DNA of 50,119 nt from Alphaproteobacteria bacterium (GTDB taxonomy: Bacteria > Pseudomonadota > Alphaproteobacteria > Ferrovibrionales > Ferrovibrionaceae). Positions 44,184 to 50,119 of the stretch are shown piece after piece. A program made the translations under genes and the position numbers. How positions within the stretch are numbered: position 1 is the stretch's first letter; the number at the start of each line of letters is the position of its first letter. The notes below the pieces were generated by a model, which was given only the letters and a program-made list of their open reading frames with translations, searched no databases and was not told the origin of the DNA. The stretch lies in contig JAHCJR010000016.1 of the NCBI GenBank assembly GCA_026126165.1, forward strand, positions 1-50,119, written 5' to 3'.

Positions 44184-45107
44184 TTAGCTTGAGGCGAGGC
44201 GCGGGCCACGCCGCCCGGCCTGTTCGCAGACATGATCGAGCAGGGCGGAGAAGTCCGAATCGGCGAAGGCCGTTCCATCGCTGCGGCGGCTGCGCGCCGC
44301 CTGCCCAAGGCACTCACGCGCCGCAACTCCCATGAAAATCGGCACGCCTGCCCCACGCGCGGCCTCGACGCAAAGCGAGATATCCTTGTGCGCCAGCGAT
44401 ATCCGGAATCCAGGCGCCACGTCGTCGCGTAGCACCTTGGACGGCCACGCATTCAGAAGGTGGCCGTTGCGCGCCGTCGTGCCGTTGACCACATCGAGCG
44501 TGGTCCGCAAATCAAGGCCGAACGCTTCCGAAAGCGCCATCGCCTCGGCCGTAAGCTGACAGGTGGCGATCGCGAGATAGTTGTTGACCAGTTTCGTCCG
44601 CATACCGCTACCCGGGGGACCACAATGATGGATCGTGGTCCCCATCGCCGCGAGCAAGGGTTCTACACGGGCGAAGTTTTCCGGGGTGGCGCCGACCATG
44701 AAAAGGGACTCGCCGCTGACCGCGTGACTGACCAGTCGCCCGACAGGCGCGTCGACGAAGCCCATTCCTCTGGCGGCAAGCGAGGCCGCGAGCCGGTCGC
44801 TCATGCGCGGATCGATCGTGCTCATGTCCATCACAATCTGCCCGGAACGGCCCAGTTCCAGAAGACCGCCCGGCCCCGCAACCACCTCTTCGACATCGGG
44901 TGAGTCGGGCAGCATGGTAATGACGATATCGCAATTATGCGCCAGTTCGGCTATGCCCTCCGCGCGCCGAGCGCCAAGGGCAAGCAGCGGATCGGCGCGC
45001 GAGGGATCCCGGTCATGCACCAGAAGCGCCGTTCCCTTGCGCTGCAGGTTGCTTGCCATCGGCTGCCCCATGGCGCCGAGGCCGACGAATCCCACTCTCT
45101 CAGCCAT
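44184..45107 (-). CDS. Beta-hydroxyacid dehydrogenase, YihU/sulfolactaldehyde reductase-like
   Basis: 307 residues. The N-terminal Rossmann motif is GFVGLGAMG (6-14); the catalytic Lys172 is in KLVNNYLAIA, and Lys241 is in LAHKD. The substrate loop reads DAPVGRLVSHAVSG (119-132), with Arg124, where ordinary hydroxyisobutyrate dehydrogenases have PVSGG. The PVGR form and the GTTARNGHLLNAWPSKVL segment closely follow E. coli YihU, which reduces sulfolactaldehyde, and suggest a substrate with a strong negative charge such as a sulfonate. The C-terminus is somewhat longer than in YihU. It is probably in one operon with the split decarboxylase and the monooxygenase. Confidence 0.85.
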   Translation of the reverse strand: MAERVGFVGLGAMGQPMASNLQRKGTALLVHDRDPSRADPLLALGARRAEGIAELAHNCDIVITMLPDSPDVEEVVAGPGGLLELGRSGQIVMDMSTIDPRMSDRLAASLAARGMGFVDAPVGRLVSHAVSGESLFMVGATPENFARVEPLLAAMGTTIHHCGPPGSGMRTKLVNNYLAIATCQLTAEAMALSEAFGLDLRTTLDVVNGTTARNGHLLNAWPSKVLRDDVAPGFRISLAHKDISLCVEAARGAGVPIFMGVAARECLGQAARSRRSDGTAFADSDFSALLDHVCEQAGRRGPRLASS

Positions 45108-45158
45108 CCTTTCCCCCTCCCCGGACCTGAAAATTGCCAGCCCGCACCAGCGAGTGAC

Positions 45159-46337
45159 CTATCCATCGTAGAGCCAGGCCACGCCGTCATAGTTGCGCGG
45201 ATCCCGGCCGCCCATGAACTGGTTGCGCAGCTCGCGCACTACACCCGCCGCGTGGTAGACCTCGCCATATATGCGTGCCATCACCTGGACGCGTGCCGTG
45301 CGAAGATAACGCTCCTCCTCATAGGCCCGGAAGGCGGCGGCCGGGTCGTCCGGCAGGCCCGCCAGCTTGTCTGCGAGGCAGACCGCGTCCTCGATCGCCA
45401 TGCAGGCGCCCTGGGCAAGGTATTGCAGCATGGGATGGGCCGCATCGCCGAGCAGGGTGATCGGTCCCTGGCTCCAGGTCCTGACCGGCTCGCGATCGCA
45501 GAGCACCCACATGCGCCAGCTTTCGATCTTGTCCAGCAGGCGGAGCACCTCCGGCCGCTGCCCGGCGAAGCGTTCGTTGAGTTCGGCCGGATCGCCATAG
45601 CTGTTCCAGCCCTCCTCGTATCGGTTCGAGTGAAACACCGCGACAAGGTTGAAGAGCTCGCCCCGGCGCAGGGGATAATGCACGAGGTGCGTACGCGGAC
45701 CGGCCCAGAGGGTCACCGCCGGCGAGCGCAGGTCCGCCGGCACCTGGTCCATCGGCAGGACGGCGCGATAGGCGATGTGCCCCGAGACGCGCGGTTTCCC
45801 ATCGCCGACCACTTGTTGCCGGATGGTGGACCACAGCCCATCGGCCCCGATCAGGGCGATGCCCTCCACCGCCGATCCATCCTCGAAGCGCCCCCGCACC
45901 GTGCCGGCCTCGCAGGCGGCATCCGTCATCCGCCGCGAAGTCAGGAGCTCGACGGTCGGGGACGCGCGGCAGGCATCGAGCAGGACCTGATGCAGATCGG
46001 CCCTGTGGATGACTGCGTAGGGCTCGCCGAAACGGGCGCGGAATGGATCGCCGAGATCGACCGAAGTCACAACCTCGCCCGTCATGGCATCGCGCATGAC
46101 CAGTTCCGGCGGGAAGACCGCGACGCGCGAGATCGCATCGGTTAGCCCAAGCCGGGCGAAGCGGCGGAAGACGTTGGGACCAAGCTGGATGCCCGCTCCG
46201 ATCTCCCGGAACTCGGCCGCCTGCTCGATGACGCGGCTGCGGAAACCCCGCCGCGCCAGTGCCAGCGCCGCGGCCAAGCCGCCGATGCCGCCGCCGACGA
46301 TCAGTACCGGCGGCCGGCCCGTGACGCCTTCCTTCAA
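45159..46337 (-). CDS. FAD-dependent aromatic monooxygenase, 3-hydroxybenzoate 6-hydroxylase-like
   Basis: 392 residues from a TTG start with a GGAGG ribosome site five bases upstream. The FAD motifs are GGGIGG (15-20), the DG motif GADGLWSTIR (164-173) and GDAAHPMLQYLAQGA (297-311). The segments HLVHYPLRRGELFNLVAVFHS and WRMWVLCDREPV, and the C-terminus ending in AWLYDG, match 3-hydroxybenzoate 6-hydroxylases, which feed gentisate. No gentisate dioxygenase is nearby, so the true substrate may differ. It is the first gene of the operon with the reductase (51-base gap) and decarboxylase subunits. Confidence 0.85.
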   Translation of the reverse strand: MKEGVTGRPPVLIVGGGIGGLAAALALARRGFRSRVIEQAAEFREIGAGIQLGPNVFRRFARLGLTDAISRVAVFPPELVMRDAMTGEVVTSVDLGDPFRARFGEPYAVIHRADLHQVLLDACRASPTVELLTSRRMTDAACEAGTVRGRFEDGSAVEGIALIGADGLWSTIRQQVVGDGKPRVSGHIAYRAVLPMDQVPADLRSPAVTLWAGPRTHLVHYPLRRGELFNLVAVFHSNRYEEGWNSYGDPAELNERFAGQRPEVLRLLDKIESWRMWVLCDREPVRTWSQGPITLLGDAAHPMLQYLAQGACMAIEDAVCLADKLAGLPDDPAAAFRAYEEERYLRTARVQVMARIYGEVYHAAGVVRELRNQFMGGRDPRNYDGVAWLYDG

Positions 46338-46442
46338 TGCCTCCCCCGTTCAACCGACATCCGGTCAAAATCCGCTCTTGCCCGGCTCATCGAATACACC
46401 ATCATACCTCCCTCCGTAAAATACCAATGTCGCGGACGGTTC

Positions 46443-47456
46443 ATGGATTCGGTCACACAATTCGCACTCGGGGCGACGGTCGGCACACTTGCTCTGGGCG
46501 CCCGCATCGGCCCGCGCCGCGCCGCGCTGTTCGGCGGCATTCTGGCCATGCTGCCCGATCTCGACATCCTCTTGCCGGCGGCGGACCCGGTCGAGGCTTT
46601 CGTCAACCACCGGGGCTTCAGCCACTCGGTCGTCGTCCTTACCATCGTCGCCCCGGTCGCCGGCGAGGCGCTGCGCCTTGTCGTGCGACGGCTGAGGGAC
46701 GCACGGCTGCGCTGTTATCTCGCGGTCTGGCTGATTCTCGTCACCCATGCCCTGCTCGACGCCTTCACGACCTATGGCACGCGAATTCTCTGGCCGCTCA
46801 GCGACCATCCGGTCAGCTTCTCCACCATCTTCATTATCGATCCGGCCTATACGCTGCCCCTTCTCATCGCCACGATAATCGCGCTGACGGGCGGACGCTG
46901 GCGCCCGACCCATGCCTACGGCGCACGACTGGCGCTTCTGCTCAGTTCCCTGTATCTCGCCTGGACCGTGGTCGCCCAGCAGATCGCCGAGCGAAAGGTG
47001 CTGGCGGCTTTGGAGCGCCATGGCGTCAGGGCCGAACGGCTGGCGATGATCCCGATGCCATTCAACAGCTTTCTCTGGCGTGGCCTCGCCGTGGAAGGCG
47101 ACAGATACTACAACGTCTACCGCTCGGTGCTCGATACCGGCGATGCGGGGGGCGTGCATGCGCACGAACGCAGGATGGCCCTTGCCGACGGGCTGCCCGA
47201 TCAATCCCGTATCGCCGCCATAGCCGATTTCAGCGGCGGCTTCTATGCTTTCCGGCGGGTCGGGGACGAACTCCTGCTGAGCGACCTCCGCCTCGGTGTC
47301 GAACCGAACTATGTCTTCACTTTTCGTATCGCCGAGTTCAGGCAGGGCATGGCCGCTGCGGTGTTCCCCGTGCGCATGCCGCGCGGCTATGATCTGACGC
47401 AGCTCGGCTGGCTGTGGCGGCGGATCTTCGACGAAACCGCGCCGCGGAAGGAATGA
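46443..47456 (+). CDS. DUF457 / YdjM-like membrane-bound metal-dependent hydrolase
   Basis: 337 residues. The N-terminal half has four to five membrane helices with conserved polar motifs: MDSVTQFALGATVG, LPDLDIL, NHRGFSHSVVV and THALLDAFTTYGT. His and Asp in these motifs are the presumed metal ligands. The C-terminal 150 residues are soluble. It belongs to the YdjM/DUF457 family of putative inner-membrane hydrolases. The substrate is unknown. It diverges from the monooxygenase gene and is followed 8 bases later by a dehydrogenase gene. Confidence 0.88.
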   Translation: MDSVTQFALGATVGTLALGARIGPRRAALFGGILAMLPDLDILLPAADPVEAFVNHRGFSHSVVVLTIVAPVAGEALRLVVRRLRDARLRCYLAVWLILVTHALLDAFTTYGTRILWPLSDHPVSFSTIFIIDPAYTLPLLIATIIALTGGRWRPTHAYGARLALLLSSLYLAWTVVAQQIAERKVLAALERHGVRAERLAMIPMPFNSFLWRGLAVEGDRYYNVYRSVLDTGDAGGVHAHERRMALADGLPDQSRIAAIADFSGGFYAFRRVGDELLLSDLRLGVEPNYVFTFRIAEFRQGMAAAVFPVRMPRGYDLTQLGWLWRRIFDETAPRKE

Positions 47457-47464
47457 GGGGAATC

Positions 47465-48412
47465 ATGCGCATCGCCGTTCTCGACGACTACCAGGGTGTC
47501 GCCTTGCAGATGGCTGACTGGTCCGTCCTCCCTCCGGATGCGATGGTCACGGTCTTCCGCGACACGCTGCACGGCCAGGACGATCTGATCCGCCGGCTGC
47601 GCGAGTTCGAGATCGTCTGCCTGATGCGTGAAAGGACGCCGTTTCCGGCCAGCGTCATCGAGGCGTTGCCGGCATTGCGACTGATCGTCACCACCGGCAT
47701 GCGCAATGCCTCGCTCGACGTGACGGCGGCGCGCGCACGCGGAATCATGGTCTGCGGAACGGAAGGCAGCACCGCCTCGACGGCCGAGCTGACCTGGGGA
47801 TTGCTGATCGCTTTGGCTCGCCGCATTCCCATGGAGGACCGCGCCATCCGGGCAGGCCGCTGGCAGGAGAGTATCGGCCAGGACCTCGAAGGACTGACCC
47901 TGGGGCTGGTCGGCCTCGGCCGCCTGGGCGGACGGGTCGCCGAATATGCCCGTGCCTTCCGCATGCGCATTCTCGCCTGGAGCCAGAACCTCACGCGCGA
48001 GACGGCGGAACGCCACGGCGCGACACTGGTCTCGAAGGAGGACCTCTTCGCGGGGTCGGACTTCGTCTCGCTGCATCTCGTCCTGAGCGCGAGAACAAGG
48101 GGCATCGTCGGCGCCGCGGAACTGGCCCGCATGAAACCCACGGCCTGCCTGATCAACACCTCGCGCGGCGGTCTGGTCGACCAGGCAGCCCTCCTCGCGG
48201 CGCTGCGCGAGCGGCGCATCGCCGGCGCCGGCCTGGATGTCTACGAAACAGAGCCGCTGCCCCGTGAGAACCCTTTCCTCGCGCTCGACAACGCCATCCT
48301 GCTGCCCCATCTCGGCTATGTCACCGAGCGGACCTACCGCGCCTTCTATGCGGGGATCGTCGAGAACATCGCCGCCTTCATGGCGGGCTCCCCGATCAGG
48401 GTGCTCGGCTAG
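47465..48412 (+). CDS. D-2-hydroxyacid dehydrogenase family protein
   Basis: 315 residues from the ATG at 47465 (MRIAVLDDYQGVAL); the frame is open 17 codons upstream. The NAD-binding motif is GLGRLG (150-155). The catalytic triad of the family is Arg234 (NTSRGGLVD), Glu263 (LDVYETEPLP) and His282 (LLPHLGY). It should interconvert a D-2-hydroxy acid and a 2-keto acid with NAD(P). It is probably cotranscribed with the DUF457 gene. The substrate is unknown. Confidence 0.92.
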   Translation: MRIAVLDDYQGVALQMADWSVLPPDAMVTVFRDTLHGQDDLIRRLREFEIVCLMRERTPFPASVIEALPALRLIVTTGMRNASLDVTAARARGIMVCGTEGSTASTAELTWGLLIALARRIPMEDRAIRAGRWQESIGQDLEGLTLGLVGLGRLGGRVAEYARAFRMRILAWSQNLTRETAERHGATLVSKEDLFAGSDFVSLHLVLSARTRGIVGAAELARMKPTACLINTSRGGLVDQAALLAALRERRIAGAGLDVYETEPLPRENPFLALDNAILLPHLGYVTERTYRAFYAGIVENIAAFMAGSPIRVLG

Positions 48413-48430
48413 AAGGCTGTCCGCGGGGGC

Positions 48431-49204
48431 TCATTCCATGCCGAGCAGGCGGTAGATACGCCTCGCATACTCGCCGAAGCGCGGCTCGGTCTTGACATCG
48501 AGCGTTCGAGGGTGCGGCAGGTCGATCTCGAAATGGTCGGCCATGCGCGCCGGTCCGGCGGTGAGGACCGCGACCTGCGTGCCGAGAAAGACCGCTTCCT
48601 GCACGCCGTGCGTGACAAAGACGATGGTCTTGCCGCTCTCGCGCCAGATGCGCAGCAGCTCGATGTTCATCTTTTCCCGCGTCAGCGCGTCCAGCGCGCC
48701 GAAAGGTTCGTCCATGAGCAGCAGCTTCGGATCGTGCACCAGAGAGCGGGCAATCGCCGCGCGCTGCTGCATGCCGCCGGAGAGTTCATAGGGATACTTG
48801 TCTTCGAAGCCGGCGAGCCCGACCAGATCCAGCAGCGCGCGCGCCCTTTCGCGGGCCGCCTTCATCGGCAGGCCAAGAATCTCGGCGGGCAACAACACGT
48901 TGTCGATGATGCGTCGCCATTTCAGTAGCAGCGCCTGCTGGAAGACCATTCCGATATCGCGCGCCGGGTCGAAGGGATGCGCGGGATTTCCGATCTGGAC
49001 CGTGCCCTGGTCGTAGGGATGAAGCCCTGCGAGGATCTTGAGCAGCGTGGTCTTGCCGCAGCCCGACGGACCGACCAGGGAAACCAGTTCGCCGGCCTCG
49101 ATCGAGAGCGTCACGTCGGAAACGGCAAGAAAATCCTCTCCCCTCGTGCGGTAGGTCTTGCGCAGGCCCTCGATCCGGATGAAGGGTTCACTGGACGCGG
49201 GCAT
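48431..49204 (-). CDS. ABC transporter ATP-binding protein (nitrate/sulfonate/taurine type)
   Basis: 257 residues. Walker A is GPSGCGKTT (45-53), the signature is LSGGMQQR (141-148), Walker B is LLLMDEP (161-167) and the switch His is 199. The pattern (LVGPSGCGKTTLLKILAGL, VFQQALLLKWRRIIDNVLLP) is that of SsuB/TauB/ThiZ ATPases. It overlaps the permease gene by 17 bases. The ligand is not predictable from the ATPase. Confidence 0.92.
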   Translation of the reverse strand: MPASSEPFIRIEGLRKTYRTRGEDFLAVSDVTLSIEAGELVSLVGPSGCGKTTLLKILAGLHPYDQGTVQIGNPAHPFDPARDIGMVFQQALLLKWRRIIDNVLLPAEILGLPMKAARERARALLDLVGLAGFEDKYPYELSGGMQQRAAIARSLVHDPKLLLMDEPFGALDALTREKMNIELLRIWRESGKTIVFVTHGVQEAVFLGTQVAVLTAGPARMADHFEIDLPHPRTLDVKTEPRFGEYARRIYRLLGME

Positions 49205-49949
49205 CGCGCACCACGAGGAGGCGCTCGAGGCCGAGCACCAGTCCGTAGAGGATCACGCCAAGCAGCGTGATGAGGATCACCGCCATGAACATGGCGGCGG
49301 TATCGAGCGTGACCTGCACCTGCAGCATCAGATAGCCGAGACCCTTCTCCGAGCCGAGGAACTCGCCGACGATGGCCCCCGCGACGGCGAGCACGGCGGC
49401 GACCTTCATGCCGGAGAATATGTAGGGCAGCGCGCCGGGAAGCTGGATCTTGACGAAGATCTGCCAGCGCGAGCCGCGGATGGAGCGCACGAGATCGAGC
49501 AGATCGGGCTCCACCTCGCGCAATCCGCGCGCCGTGGTCAGTACGATGGGAAAGAACGCGATCGAGAACGCGATCAGCGTATTCGGAAAAATACCGTAGG
49601 AGAACCAGACGATGATCAGCGGCCCGAGCGCCACCTTGGGCACCATGTTCAGGCTGACCAGCAGCGGCATGAAGAGTTGGTCGAGCAGGCGCGACCAGGA
49701 GAAGAAGAGCGCCAGGGTCACGCCGACGCCGACCGCGAGGAAATAGCCGCCGAAAATCTCCACGCCGGTAACCCAGATATTCTCCATCCAGCGATAGTTG
49801 CCGGAGAAGAGCGATTCGAGCGTCGCCTTCGGCGTCGGCATGACGAACTTCGGCACCTCGCCCAGCACGACAAAGAAATGCCAGGCGGCCAGCAGAAGCA
49901 GATGCACGAGGATCGCAAGCCCGAACCGCCTTGCCCAGCCGCTATCCAT
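49188..49949 (-). CDS. ABC transporter permease (nitrate/sulfonate/taurine type)
   Basis: 253 residues from the ATG at 49949; a TTG one codon earlier is less likely. It has about six membrane helices, with the EAA-type loop SIRGSRWQIFVKIQLPGALPYIFSGMKVA near residues 160-188. The family is that of SsuC/TauC. Its ATG shares one base with the stop of the PhyH-like gene, so it is coupled to it. No binding-protein gene is seen inside the window; it may lie further upstream. Confidence 0.92.
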   Translation of the reverse strand: MDSGWARRFGLAILVHLLLLAAWHFFVVLGEVPKFVMPTPKATLESLFSGNYRWMENIWVTGVEIFGGYFLAVGVGVTLALFFSWSRLLDQLFMPLLVSLNMVPKVALGPLIIVWFSYGIFPNTLIAFSIAFFPIVLTTARGLREVEPDLLDLVRSIRGSRWQIFVKIQLPGALPYIFSGMKVAAVLAVAGAIVGEFLGSEKGLGYLMLQVQVTLDTAAMFMAVILITLLGVILYGLVLGLERLLVVRDARVQ

Positions 49950-50119
49950 CAATCGACCCTGACGAACATCGAATCGTCGTAGGGCAGCGCCGGGTTGGCG
50001 AAAACCGTACGCGCATTCACGTAATGCATGGCGCAGGCGCGCCGCCAGCGGGTGGAGAGATTGGGGCCGGACTGATGGAAGACGTTGCCGTTGTGGAAGG
50101 AAACTCCGCCCTTCGGCAC
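49949..50119 (-). CDS. Phytanoyl-CoA dioxygenase (PhyH) family protein, 3' end only
   Basis: The last 56 residues, cut by the window edge. The end reads GGVSFHNGNVFHQSGPNLS, then RWRRACAMHYVNA, the C-terminal iron and 2-oxoglutarate site of PhyH-family dioxygenases (the distal His in FHQSGPN and the Arg that binds 2-oxoglutarate). It is coupled to an uptake transporter of the sulfonate/taurine type, so it may oxidise the imported compound. That is inferred from position only. Confidence 0.8.
   Translation of the reverse strand: MPKGGVSFHNGNVFHQSGPNLSTRWRRACAMHYVNARTVFANPALPYDDSMFVRVD

Noticed and set aside
1..50119. Mobile elements, CRISPR arrays, tRNA or rRNA genes
   Set aside because: No transposase, integrase, terminal repeats, spaced direct repeats or tRNA-like cloverleaf was seen in reading the window; weak tRNAs cannot be excluded without a search program.

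Overview
The window is about 50 kb of GC-rich, densely packed bacterial DNA. It looks like ordinary chromosome of an alphaproteobacterium, probably near Rhodospirillales. That placement is an inference from the gene mix: a TRAP transporter, a FecR and CHASE2-cyclase pair, TamA/TamB, YcjX/YcjF, a TIGR00730-type LOG protein, many small transport/catabolic operons, and GTG and TTG starts. I saw no insertion sequence, phage gene, CRISPR array, tRNA or rRNA.

Layout. 1-2.6 kb: the end of a TRAP transporter operon (DctP partial, DctQ, DctM). 2.6-7.7 kb: a likely cAMP circuit made of a Crp-type regulator, a convergent CHASE2 adenylate cyclase and its FecR-domain partner. A divergent promoter region follows, with two CRP-like operators and a separate large dyad, and drives a TTC38-like TPR protein on the other side. 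7.7-9 kb: YbjQ-like protein and enoyl-CoA hydratase. 9.1-14.5 kb: a five-gene catabolic operon (unknown protein, FAH-family enzyme, GlcD-like flavoprotein, aspartate dehydrogenase, M81/MlrC metallopeptidase). 14.6-21.7 kb: LOG protein, hybridless histidine kinase, small cell-envelope genes and a lipoprotein-response regulator-kinase operon. 21.7-30 kb: TamB, TamA, a Na/Pi cotransporter and a small lipoprotein. 30-31.2 kb: thiol dioxygenase divergent from an Lrp-family regulator with twin operators. 31.2-37.8 kb: a full putrescine uptake and oxidation operon in the E. coli ydcSTUV-patD order, with a LysR gene upstream. 37.9-40.4 kb: an unnamed QueC-like PP-loop protein beside a cytochrome P450. 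40.5-43 kb: YcjX/YcjF. 43-46.3 kb: an operon with a split ThDP decarboxylase, a YihU-like reductase and a flavin monooxygenase. 46.4-48.4 kb: DUF457 membrane protein and a D-2-hydroxyacid dehydrogenase. 48.4-50.1 kb: a nitrate/sulfonate-type ABC transporter coupled to a PhyH dioxygenase cut by the window edge.

How the genes may work together. The best candidate for a coherent, little-described system is at 2.6-7.7 kb. A periplasmic FecR-domain protein and a CHASE2 receptor cyclase would set cAMP, the Crp-like protein encoded 13 bp away would read it, and the fecR/cyclase promoter carries an exact TGTGA-N6-TCACA palindrome. This suggests a local feedback loop. Other second-look loci are the PP-loop/P450 pair, the split decarboxylase/YihU-like operon (possible C3-sulfonate chemistry) and the Lrp/thiol-dioxygenase operator pair. 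All functions are read from sequence patterns recalled by eye; no database search was run.
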